A stretch of DNA of 7,654 bases from Phycisphaerales bacterium (lineage in GTDB: Bacteria > Planctomycetota > Phycisphaerae > Phycisphaerales > SM1A02). A model generated the notes under the pieces. The model saw nothing but the letters and a program-made list of their open reading frames with translations. It was not told the origin of the DNA and searched no databases. The position numbers and the translations under genes were made by a program. The DNA is taken from positions 1-7,654 of the forward strand of contig SLJD01000385.1 of NCBI GenBank assembly GCA_007135295.1. Reading direction: 5' to 3'. Each line of letters opens with the position of its first letter. The first letter of the stretch is position 1. Of this stretch, positions 1 to 5,732 are shown piece by piece.

Positions 1-1
1 C

Positions 2-697
2 GACTCCGATACGCGCGGCGGGGCGGCGCTGTCCGTCCGGCAGGTGACCGGCGCGCCGATCAAGTTCATCGGCGTCGGCGAAAAATACGACGCGCTCGAA
101 GAATTCCACGCCGAGCGCATGGCCAACCGTATTCTCGGCATGGGCGATGTCGTCTCGCTCGTCGAGAAAGCCCAGGAGGAAGTCGACGAGGAAGAAGCCG
201 AGAAACTCGCCGAGAAAATGTCCAAGGGTCAGTTGACCATGGACGACTTTCTCAAGCAGCTTCGCTCGATCCGGCGGATGGGACCGATGAAGCAGTTGCT
301 CGGCATGCTGCCCGGTGTCGGGTCAGCGCTCAAGGACGCCGAGGTTGACGACAATCAGCTTGACCGGCTTGAGGGCATGGTCAACTCGATGACGCGCGAC
401 GAGCGCGAGAACGTCAAGTCGCTGAACAAGTCGCGCGTGAAACGGATCTCCAAAGGGTCCGGCACGACCCCGGCCGACGTCAACAAACTGACCAAGCAGT
501 TTGACATGATTCAGAAGATGACGCAGCAGATGTCCGGCATGGGAACGAAGGGCAAGATGCAGGCGATGAAGGACCTCTCGCAGGCCGACCCGTCAATGGT
601 GCCCGGCCTCAAGGGCATGCCGGGCCTCGGCGGCCGGGGCTCGACGAAAACCAAAAGCGTCAAGAGCAAGTTCAAGCAGCGCAAACGCCGCAAGTAA
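2..697 (+). CDS. ffh: Signal recognition particle protein Ffh (SRP54), C-terminal part
   Basis: Ffh is the GTPase of the bacterial signal recognition particle. It binds 4.5S RNA and signal peptides of nascent membrane proteins and docks with FtsY at the membrane. The gene is cut by the left edge: the frame is open from base 2 and 231 residues remain. Residues 3-10 read DTRGGAAL, followed by TGAPIKFIGVGEK, the closing GTPase motifs of the NG domain. FHAERMANRILGMGD leads into the methionine-rich M domain (GQLTMDDFLKQL, MGPMKQLLGMLPG). The RNA-binding helix-turn-helix follows, with the hallmark SRVKRISKGSGTTPADVN, then a Met-rich stretch and a basic tail ending KQRKRRK. The GTG at 44 is an internal codon, not the start. 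Many bacteria have rpsP downstream; here a convergent redox gene lies 12 bp away instead. A weak CCGCC/GGCGG hairpin spans 698-717 without a T-run. The identification is very secure. Confidence 0.97.
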   Translation, partial: DSDTRGGAALSVRQVTGAPIKFIGVGEKYDALEEFHAERMANRILGMGDVVSLVEKAQEEVDEEEAEKLAEKMSKGQLTMDDFLKQLRSIRRMGPMKQLLGMLPGVGSALKDAEVDDNQLDRLEGMVNSMTRDERENVKSLNKSRVKRISKGSGTTPADVNKLTKQFDMIQKMTQQMSGMGTKGKMQAMKDLSQADPSMVPGLKGMPGLGGRGSTKTKSVKSKFKQRKRRK

Positions 698-709
698 CCG
701 CCCGGCGCG

Positions 710-1291
710 TCAGGCGGTGACGTACTCCGGCTCGTTGCCGGGCTTCCATTTGATGTTGCAGCCGATACTCGGCAACTGGTCCTTGGGCGGGTCTTCATCG
801 GCGAGAACCGCATCGAGCGCGGCACGCAGGTCCCGGCCGCTGACCGGCTCGTCGTTGCCCGGGCGGCTGTTGTCGAATTGACCGCGATAGTAGAGCTTGC
901 GGTCGCGATCGAAGAGAAAGAAATCCGGCGTACAGGCGGCGCCGTACGCTTTGGCAACCTCCTGGCTTTCATCGAACAGGTACGGGAACGTGTAGCCGAC
1001 GTTCTCGACTTCCTCGGCCATTTTCTCCGGGCTGTCGTCGGGATAGTTCTCGACGTCGTTGGAGTTGATGGCGACGACCGCGACGCCTCGCGACTGGTAC
1101 TCGCGGGCCATTCTGGCGAGTTCATCGCGGAGATGCTTGACGAATGGACAGTGGTTGCAGATGAACATCACGAGCAACGCCTCGCCGTCCTTGAAATCGC
1201 TGAGACTGATGATCCGGCCATCGGGATTGGGCAGCTCGAAGTCCGGCGCGGGCGTACCGAGCGGGGTCATCGTCGAGGGTGTCTGTGCCAT
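710..1291 (-). CDS. Thioredoxin-fold peroxiredoxin-like protein (CNHC active site)
   Basis: This 193-residue protein has no signal peptide and is probably a cytoplasmic thiol-disulfide or peroxide-handling enzyme of the AhpC/TSA-like thioredoxin superfamily (the PRX_like1 type). It opens with GTPAPDFELPNPDG (residues 12-25), typical of peroxiredoxin-like folds. A CxxC site lies in FICNHCPFVKH (C45, C48). YGAACTPDFFLFD (C120, P122 as the expected cis-proline) and the C-terminal SIGCNIKWKPGNEP (C178) are further blocks I recall as conserved in this subfamily. Length fits the family. The ATG at 1291 is preceded by AAGGGA about 8 nt upstream, supporting this start. It is convergent with ffh and divergent from the zinc-ribbon gene at 1429. 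The exact substrate cannot be told from sequence. Family membership is secure; physiological role is inference. Confidence 0.9.
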   Translation of the reverse strand: MAQTPSTMTPLGTPAPDFELPNPDGRIISLSDFKDGEALLVMFICNHCPFVKHLRDELARMAREYQSRGVAVVAINSNDVENYPDDSPEKMAEEVENVGYTFPYLFDESQEVAKAYGAACTPDFFLFDRDRKLYYRGQFDNSRPGNDEPVSGRDLRAALDAVLADEDPPKDQLPSIGCNIKWKPGNEPEYVTA

Positions 1292-1339
1292 GGGTTTCGT
1301 CCCTTCGTGATGCGTGAAGTCTCGTCCGTTGTGTCATAT

Positions 1340-1367
1340 CCTATAGACACTGGCAGCGGCATGACAG
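1340..1367 (-). promoter_or_regulatory. Possible promoter of the thioredoxin-like gene
   Basis: On the minus strand, CTGTCA (1367-1362) and TATAGG (1345-1340) are 16 bp apart. Each matches the sigma70 consensus at 4 of 6 positions. They sit in the only AT-rich patch of the divergent spacer (1292-1428) and would give a leader of roughly 40 nt before the ATG at 1291. The same patch holds a 5-bp inverted repeat, GTGTC at 1331-1335 and GACAC at 1346-1350, which could be an operator serving either gene. Both calls rest on pattern only. Confidence 0.3.
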
Positions 1368-1428
1368 CCGGCGGACGACGTGACACCGCCTCCCGAGCCG
1401 CGGGCGGAACACAGCAACGGAAACACTC

Positions 1429-1656
1429 ATGATCGATGAAGGCCCCAGCCCGGAAGACATCGAACGATTCAACCGCGAGACCGTCCGGTGCCCGGAGTGC
1501 GGAGCGGAGATGTACGACGATCTGCCGCAGTGCCCCCGTTGCCGGGCGTGGCTGGACGACCGCGGCCGATCGGGCGTCAAACGCTGGCAGCAGTGGGCGA
1601 TCGCCATCGTCGCGGCGCTCGTCCTTCTCGGCCTGCTGCTCCGCGCGGCGTTTTAA
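1429..1656 (+). CDS. Small zinc-ribbon protein with one C-terminal membrane helix
   Basis: This protein has 75 residues and no assigned function. Residues 20-38 carry a two-knuckle zinc-ribbon pattern, CPEC (C21, C24) and CPRC (C35, C38), separated by ten residues, which should bind one zinc ion. After a short basic linker (RSGVKRW), residues about 52-74 form one strongly hydrophobic helix (AIAIVAALVLLGLLL) ending three residues from the C terminus. The zinc ribbon is therefore expected on the cytoplasmic face of a tail-anchored protein. The ATG follows a weak GGAAA element about 5-9 nt upstream. Proteins of this build are common in planctomycete-like genomes, usually as hypothetical proteins. 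The gene is divergent from the thioredoxin-like gene and converges on the transporter operon with 38 bp between stops. The architecture makes it a convincing real gene; partner and role are unknown. Confidence 0.8.
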   Translation: MIDEGPSPEDIERFNRETVRCPECGAEMYDDLPQCPRCRAWLDDRGRSGVKRWQQWAIAIVAALVLLGLLLRAAF

Positions 1657-1694
1657 GTGGGCATTCAGGACCGGCACTCAACACGAATCGCGGC

Positions 1695-3314
1695 TTACAG
1701 ATCCAGCTCATCGCGAAGCCACCGGGCGGCCTCCTCGACAGTCCGCCGGTCTTCATCGCGATCAACCATCTGGTTCGCCTGCCGCATCGCTTCGATCGGG
1801 ATGGCGCGGCGAAGCGGCTCCAGCGCCTCGTGCAACCGCGACCACTGGGACGCTTCGGGTGAGAGAAGGATCACCGCGTCGTACGGCAGGATTGCTTCGT
1901 GTGGGTCATCGAGCAGCACCAGGTCGAACGCGTCGATCCGGCCGTCGGACGTGAACGCGGAAATCACGTCGACATCGCCGCTCGCCACCGCGGGATACAT
2001 GAACGTCGACTGGTAACTGACCATTTCTTCAAACGACAGGCCGTACGTGTCGCGCAGGGCGTACCACTCCGGGCGGCCGAAGTACTCGACATCGCCGCCG
2101 ATCTTGAGATCCGCGGCGTGCTCGGCAAGGTCCGCGATCGAGGTGATGTTCAGCCGCTCAGCATCTTCGCGCCGCATGGCGAGGCCGTAGGCATTCTCGA
2201 AGCCGAGCGGCCCGAAGTTCCGGATGCCGTGCACGCCGGCGAGCCAGCCGTTCATCTCATCCATGACGCGCCACGCCGGCGGCGTGTCTTCACGCCGCAT
2301 GGAGTTCGCCCAGACGGTTCCGGTGTATTCGACGTAGGCGTCGATCTCATTGTTCGCCAGCGCCTGGAAGACAACGATCGAGCCGAGGCCCTCGCGCTCT
2401 TCCACGCGGAAGCCGGCTTCGCGGAGCAGGTCGGCCATGAGCGCGGTGAGGATGAACTGCTCGCTGAAATTCTTCGAGCCGAGGCGGACGACATTGCGGT
2501 CCGGGCCGTCGTGGATCATGCGGTCGCCGATCGCCGCACGCTCGCGGTCGAGCGGCGCATCGCGCCACCACGCCACGGCCCCGGGGGCGGCCAGACCGGC
2601 GGTGAAGAGGAGTATGAGCATGCCCGCGGAGGTCGCCGCCAGCCGGCGACGTCGTTCCCTGGCGGATTTCTCCAGCCCGCCGATCAGCAGGTCGAGCAGC
2701 ACCGCGAGCAGCGCCGCCGCGATGCAGCCGAACAGCACCGCCGTCCAGTTGTACGTCTGCAGGCCGCGGAAGATGTAGTTGCCGAGGCATCGCTGCCCGA
2801 CGGGCGTGGCGAGGGTGGCGATGCCGACGACCCACACCGTCGCCGTGCGGATGCCGGCGATAATGACCGGTGCCGCGAGCGGCAGCTCGACGCGCCAGAG
2901 CACCTGCCGAGGCGTCATGCCCACGCCCCGGGCCGCTTCGGTCATCGACGGGTCAACGCCGAGGATCCCCGTCACAATGTTGCGCACCATTGGCAGGAGA
3001 CTGTAGAGCGTCAGGCCGACCAGCGCGGGGTAGAACCCGAGCGCGGAGATCTCCAGCCCGAACAGCCAGGCCGTCAGCGTGCCGATCGCAAGAAAGACCG
3101 GCACCATGAGGGCGAGCAGCGCCAGACTCGGAATCGTCTGGATGATGCTGACGGCGGTCATCGTCGGGTACCGCAGCCGTTCATGCTTGACGACGAAGAT
3201 CGCCAGCGGAAAACTGATCGCCAGCCCGATCGCCAGCGCGAGCACCGTCAATTGCAGGTGGTTGGCGAGGTTCTCCGGCAGGACGCGGAACTGTTCGATG
3301 AGGTTCGGGGTCAT
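1695..3314 (-). CDS. Osmoprotectant (betaine/choline-type) ABC importer: permease fused to substrate-binding protein
   Basis: This 539-residue fusion supplies the membrane channel and the substrate receptor of an OpuB/OpuC/YehZ-type quaternary-amine importer. Residues about 16-215 are the permease: hydrophobic helices (about 20-42, 52-77, 93-118, 150-172, 190-213) and the EAA loop EAARGVGMTPRQVLWRVELP (126-145), which contacts the ATPase. A basic stretch (ERRRR, 220-224) and another helix (about 228-250) follow and should carry the receptor across the membrane. The receptor domain (about 274-539) begins VVRLGSKNFSEQFIL and contains the family block QALANNEIDAYVEYTGT (317-333), as in OpuAC-like proteins. 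Such fusions are known (for example lactococcal OpuA/BusAB and OpuFB of Bacillus). The start ATG overlaps the ATPase stop as ATGA, showing translational coupling. The exact ligand (glycine betaine, proline betaine, choline, other) cannot be read from the sequence. Confidence 0.93.
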   Translation of the reverse strand: MTPNLIEQFRVLPENLANHLQLTVLALAIGLAISFPLAIFVVKHERLRYPTMTAVSIIQTIPSLALLALMVPVFLAIGTLTAWLFGLEISALGFYPALVGLTLYSLLPMVRNIVTGILGVDPSMTEAARGVGMTPRQVLWRVELPLAAPVIIAGIRTATVWVVGIATLATPVGQRCLGNYIFRGLQTYNWTAVLFGCIAAALLAVLLDLLIGGLEKSARERRRRLAATSAGMLILLFTAGLAAPGAVAWWRDAPLDRERAAIGDRMIHDGPDRNVVRLGSKNFSEQFILTALMADLLREAGFRVEEREGLGSIVVFQALANNEIDAYVEYTGTVWANSMRREDTPPAWRVMDEMNGWLAGVHGIRNFGPLGFENAYGLAMRREDAERLNITSIADLAEHAADLKIGGDVEYFGRPEWYALRDTYGLSFEEMVSYQSTFMYPAVASGDVDVISAFTSDGRIDAFDLVLLDDPHEAILPYDAVILLSPEASQWSRLHEALEPLRRAIPIEAMRQANQMVDRDEDRRTVEEAARWLRDELDL

Positions 3315-4108
3315 GTTCGATCGGCTCCCTCACCCGATCGAACATCGGGCCCGGCCATGATCGCCTCAAGCCGCCCGGTCTGTCGGCGGGGCATGTCGAG
3401 CAGGCGGCGGACCTGCTCGCTGGTCGTGTCGCGCATGAGATCGACCGGCGTGTCCAGGGCGACGATGCGTCCGGCGTCCATGACCGCGATGCGATCGGTG
3501 AGCAGCAGCGCCTCGGTCATGTCATGCGTGACCATCACGACGGTCAGGTCGAGGCGGCGGCGGATGTCGGCGAACGCCTGCTGCAGCTCATCGCGGGTCA
3601 GCGGATCAAGCGCGCCGAACGGTTCATCCATGAGCATGACCTTCGGCCGGGCCGCCAGGGCCCGCGCCAGGCCGACGCGCTGCTGTTGACCGCCGGAAAG
3701 TTCACGTGGCGATCGCTGCCGGTACTGCGCCGGATCAAGTTGCACGAGTTCGAGAAGCTCATCGGTGCGGGCGGCGGTGCGCGAACGCTCCCACCCGAGC
3801 AGGCGCGGGACGACGGCGACGTTCTCCGCGACGGTCAGGTGCGGGAAAAGCCCGATACCCTGAAACACGTAGCCGATGCCCCGGCGCAGCTCGACCGGGT
3901 CGGTCTGCGTCACATCAATGCCGTCGACGTGAATCGTCCCGGCTGTCGGTTCGATCAGCCGGTTGATCATCTTGAGGGTGGTCGTCTTACCGCACCCCGA
4001 TGCGCCGAGCAGGGCGATGAATTCGCCGGCGTCAACATCAAGCGTGATGTCGCGGACGGCGTATTCGACGCCGTCGTAGGTTTTCGAGATGGCGTCGAGG
4101 CGGATCAT
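3311..4108 (-). CDS. Osmoprotectant ABC importer ATP-binding subunit, without CBS domains
   Basis: This 265-residue ATPase powers the fused permease/receptor encoded next to it. In order: Walker A GASGCGKT (35-42), Q-loop in YVFQGIGLFPHLTVAENV (Q83), signature LSGGQ (137-141), Walker B VMLMDEP (157-163) with D-loop GALD, and switch His in VMVTHDM (H195). The FQGIGLFPH wording is typical of the ProV/OpuCA quaternary-amine group. The protein ends about 70 residues after the switch His. The pair of CBS domains found at the C terminus of ProV/OpuCA (about 380-400 residues) is therefore absent, as in shorter YehX-like ATPases. I chose the ATG at 4108, which has AAGG about 8 nt upstream and gives the normal family start MIRLDAISKTYDG. 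A GTG at 4147 would add 13 residues encoded across a GC palindrome and is less likely. The gene is first in the operon and ends in an ATGA overlap. Confidence 0.93.
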   Translation of the reverse strand: MIRLDAISKTYDGVEYAVRDITLDVDAGEFIALLGASGCGKTTTLKMINRLIEPTAGTIHVDGIDVTQTDPVELRRGIGYVFQGIGLFPHLTVAENVAVVPRLLGWERSRTAARTDELLELVQLDPAQYRQRSPRELSGGQQQRVGLARALAARPKVMLMDEPFGALDPLTRDELQQAFADIRRRLDLTVVMVTHDMTEALLLTDRIAVMDAGRIVALDTPVDLMRDTTSEQVRRLLDMPRRQTGRLEAIMAGPDVRSGEGADRT

Positions 4109-4236
4109 GGCCGTCGCCTTTTTGCCGCCGGCGGCATGGGGTCGCACGAAGGACCGTGGTGCGGGGCCGTCCTGAAGGCGGTGGCGGAGAAAGGACGGCG
4201 GCGCCGACGGATGCGCCGCGCGGCGCCGCGTGCGGT

Positions 4237-4273
4237 ACGAAAGGCGTCGAGAACGGCTTCCCGCTCTCGACGC
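4237..4273 (-). terminator. Terminator-like hairpin after the HesB-like gene
   Basis: In minus-strand RNA, GCGTCGAGAGCGG (4273-4261) can pair along all 13 positions, with one G-U pair, with CCGTTCTCGACGC (4256-4244). They close a GAAG tetraloop. A short CTTTCGT follows. On the plus strand the same stem has an A-C mismatch, so the structure favours minus-strand transcripts. It lies 45-75 nt after the stop of the HesB-like gene and before the transporter operon. The stem is strong, but the T-run is only three bases, so efficient intrinsic termination is not certain. Confidence 0.55.
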
Positions 4274-4317
4274 GGTGATTCAGAAACGGATTGCACTGTA
4301 TCAGCGTGGCGGCGTGC

Positions 4318-4590
4318 TTACTTGAGGGTGAGCACAGCTTCGCCTTCGGGGTTTTCTTCAACATCGAGGGTTCGGCCTTCCACGACGGGGGCCAGTTCGC
4401 CATCCATCGCCAGCACGGCTTTGCCGTCATGCTCAACGACCGTGTCCTCGTTCAACTGCTCGCCGAGCACCATGGCCAGCCGATCGTCATCGCTCTTGAC
4501 GAGCCGGAAGCAGGCTGCGCCTTCTTCTTCTTGGGTCGTCTCCAGCGCCTGAGCGAGATGCGCTTTGGCGGCATCGGTGACGGTCATCAT
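4318..4590 (-). CDS. HesB/IscA-like (A-type carrier fold) protein lacking the Cys motif
   Basis: This is a 90-residue soluble protein. The opening MTVTDAAKAHLAQAL resembles the first helix of A-type iron-sulfur carriers. So does the overall pattern: a strand around ACFRLV (26-31), LAMVLGEQ (38-45), VVEHDGKAVLAMDGELAPVVEGRTLDVE (51-78) and a closing strand EAVLTLK. True IscA/ErpA/HesB proteins carry one upstream Cys plus a C-terminal CGC; here only C27 is present and the CGC is missing. Such Cys-poor relatives are common and usually unassigned, so classic cluster transfer is doubtful. The protein is acidic. Two start codons are adjacent (4590 and 4587). AAAGGA lies about 7-8 nt before the first, so I use 4590. 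A terminator hairpin follows and a cluster of inverted repeats precedes it, suggesting its own transcription unit. The gene is convincing; the family call is moderate. Confidence 0.7.
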   Translation of the reverse strand: MMTVTDAAKAHLAQALETTQEEEGAACFRLVKSDDDRLAMVLGEQLNEDTVVEHDGKAVLAMDGELAPVVEGRTLDVEENPEGEAVLTLK

Positions 4591-4612
4591 GACAGTTCCT
4601 TTGACAGTAGGG

Positions 4613-4683
4613 GTTCACGTGAACAAAAAAACGGACTCTTCATGTGACGTCGGTCACGCGGCTGCGTGAACTGAACCGTTCAC
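4613..4683. promoter_or_regulatory. Cluster of GTTCAC/GTGAAC inverted repeats upstream of the HesB-like gene
   Basis: Within 71 bp there are three inverted repeats sharing a related half-site: a perfect 12-bp palindrome GTTCACGTGAAC (4613-4624), GTGAC-4-GTCAC (4644-4657), and GTGAAC-6-GTTCAC (4666-4683). The last contains the nested TGAAC-C-GTTCA (4672-4682). They lie 23-93 bp upstream of the HesB-like start, where a promoter and operators would be expected. I could not find a convincing sigma70 promoter among them. This looks like binding sites for a dimeric regulator, but the regulator is unknown. Confidence 0.4.
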
Positions 4684-4800
4684 CGTAAACGGAAGCGGGT
4701 CGTTGACTCGACCGCCCGCCGGCGACTCGACATTCATGAAACAGAGAGAGGGGCAACGAAATGCAAGGGAGGGAAATGCGGCCCGGCCCGGCGCACTGAG

Positions 4801-4845
4801 CTGAGACAGAATGGGCTGAGACAGACTGGGCTGAGACAGAATGGT
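4801..4845. repeat. 15-bp tandem repeat, three copies
   Basis: Three head-to-tail copies of CTGAGACAGAATGGG occupy 4801-4815, 4816-4830 and 4831-4845. The second copy has C for A at its eleventh base and the third ends in T instead of G. It lies in non-coding DNA and looks like a minisatellite formed by slippage. The unit length is a multiple of three, so a frame reading through it stays open by chance. Confidence 0.85.
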
Positions 4846-4988
4846 CAGGCCGACCCGCGCCGCGGGCGCGGCGCCGTCGAAATGCGACCAGGCAGCATGG
4901 TGCGCCGGTTCGCGTCATCACTTGAACTCTACCCATGGCCCCGGCCGGTATCAACAGAAAAAATGCCAGCATCGATGGGCGATGTTCG

Positions 4989-5050
4989 GTCCTGCCGGCT
5001 CAACGGTCATCCCGCACGGGCGCCCCCCGCCTCCGGCGGCCGGGCAGGAC
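4989..5050. repeat. Inverted repeat in the intergenic stretch
   Basis: GTCCTGCC (4989-4996) is the exact reverse complement of GGCAGGAC (5043-5050). Pairing continues for three more bases (GGC 4997-4999 with GCC 5039-5041) across one bulged G. The 39-base interior is very GC-rich and contains the small hairpin CCCGCACGGG. It could fold as an RNA, but nothing shows that it is transcribed. Confidence 0.4.
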
Positions 5051-5083
5051 GGGCGTCGGCAACAGGCTGCGCAGGGAGGCCTG

Positions 5084-5120
5084 TCAAAAGACCACGACCC
5101 GGTTCATGCCCGGGCCGTGG
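5084..5120 (-). terminator. Intrinsic terminator of the DUF378 gene
   Basis: On the minus strand, CCACGGCCCGG (5120-5110) pairs along all 11 positions, one a G-U, with CCGGGTCGTGG (5102-5092) around a 7-nt loop. It is followed directly by TCTTTTGAC. On the plus strand the stem has a mismatch and no T-run, which fixes the orientation. It begins about 50 nt after the stop codon at 5172, as expected for a rho-independent terminator. Confidence 0.75.
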
Positions 5121-5171
5121 TGGGTGCATGGAGCGCGTTCAAGCCGGCATCCCGGCCGAAGTCATCGCCCC

Positions 5172-5438
5172 TCAACCGGGAGCGGATTGCGGCCGGGCAG
5201 GTCGCTGATGCTCGCTGCCGGCCCGCATGGTGGCGAACTCGGTGTACAGCATCAATACCGCCGAAAGGCCCACGAGGACATAGATCGTCCGCGCGATCGC
5301 CCCATCGCCGAATATCACGGCCACGAGGTTGAAGTCCGCCACGCCGATCAATCCCCAGTTCAGTGCCCCGATGATGACCAGGACAAATGCGATAAAATGC
5401 ACAGTCTTAAGGGCGTGGTGGCTGTTGTTTGCCATCAT
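5172..5438 (-). CDS. DUF378 family small membrane protein
   Basis: This 88-residue integral membrane protein belongs to the DUF378 (YuzA-like) family, whose function is not known. After a short polar N terminus (NNSHHALKTVHF) comes a first helix (about 15-33) ending in the family hallmark GALNWGLIG (24-32). FNLVAVIFGDGAIART follows, then a second helix (about 51-66, IYVLVGLSAVLMLY) and a polar C-terminal tail. AAAGGAG stands 5 nt before the ATG at 5438 and 8 nt before the adjacent ATG at 5435, so either ATG is the start. The longer frame back to 5483 lacks such a site, and its extra residues (MRAERRKGV) are not family-like. A strong terminator lies downstream and an inverted-repeat-rich leader upstream, so this is probably a single-gene transcript. 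In other bacteria the family often appears near stress or envelope genes, but nothing here fixes a role. Confidence 0.88.
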   Translation of the reverse strand: MMANNSHHALKTVHFIAFVLVIIGALNWGLIGVADFNLVAVIFGDGAIARTIYVLVGLSAVLMLYTEFATMRAGSEHQRPARPQSAPG

Positions 5439-5732
5439 GCACACTCCTTTCCGCCGCTCGGCGCGCATGTGCAACGGACCCATGCGCGTCTCAGCATGGC
5501 GGCTTCACGTCTGAGATCACATGCCACAGACACGCCCGTTCGCAGGCATGCCTGCTCGGATAAAATCTGTACGAAGTGAGCGGCAGGGCAGATCTATCAA
5601 ACGGCCCGCCACAGCACATTTCGTCGCGGCAGAAAATTGTGCCGTCCTCGCCCTGCGATCACGCGCGTTCTGCCGGGTCGGCTGAGAATGCTGAGTGCAG
5701 GAGGCGGTACCTGCGCGATCGATCGGACCGGC
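5439..5732. repeat. Spacer upstream of DUF378 gene with several inverted repeats
   Basis: No gene is supported in this spacer. It holds CGCGCATG/CATGCGCG (5462-5469 and 5481-5488), TCTCAG/CTGAGA (5489-5494 and 5511-5516), a perfect 14-bp palindrome GCAGGCATGCCTGC (5542-5555) and a 10-bp palindrome CGATCGATCG (5716-5725). The first two lie 24-80 nt ahead of the DUF378 start and could form stems in its leader RNA. The 14-bp palindrome could be an operator. I found no clear terminator for the gene ending at 5733. Confidence 0.45.

Larger units (their letters stand above)
4591..5171. other. 581-bp stretch without a supportable gene
   Basis: No reading frame here has a ribosome-binding site and protein-like composition. 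The stretch holds the GTTCAC-type repeat cluster (4613-4683), a 15-bp x 3 tandem repeat (4801-4845), a tight GC hairpin (4857-4874), an 8-bp inverted repeat with a 46-bp spacer (4989-5050) and the terminator of the DUF378 gene (5084-5120). I saw no match to tmRNA, 4.5S RNA, RNase P RNA or 6S RNA. It may include an unrecognised small RNA or simply be degraded spacer. Confidence 0.5.

Noticed and set aside
1899..3689. Plus-strand 596-residue frame
   Set aside because: It is antisense to the transporter permease/receptor and ATPase genes. Its composition (rich in His, Arg, Asp, Gln) is the usual shadow of a GC-rich gene on the other strand.
4109..4147. Longer N terminus for the transporter ATPase from a GTG at 4147
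   Set aside because: The extra 13 residues do not match the family, they are encoded across a 12-bp GC palindrome (4124-4135), and the ATG at 4108 has its own ribosome-binding site.
4857..4874. GCGCCGCG/CGCGGCGC inverted repeat
   Set aside because: The two-base loop is too tight for a simple hairpin, and such GC runs arise easily in this base composition.
4640..4972. Minus-strand 110-residue frame beginning MLAFFLLIPAGAMG, which looks like a signal peptide
   Set aside because: There is no ribosome-binding site before 4972. The middle is just the translated 15-bp tandem repeat (SVSAQ/SVSAH), the rest has no protein-like order, and it runs through the inverted-repeat cluster upstream of another gene.
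5539..5566. Plus-strand promoter-like pair TTCGCA and TAAAAT
   Set aside because: No plus-strand gene follows, and the -35 match is poor.
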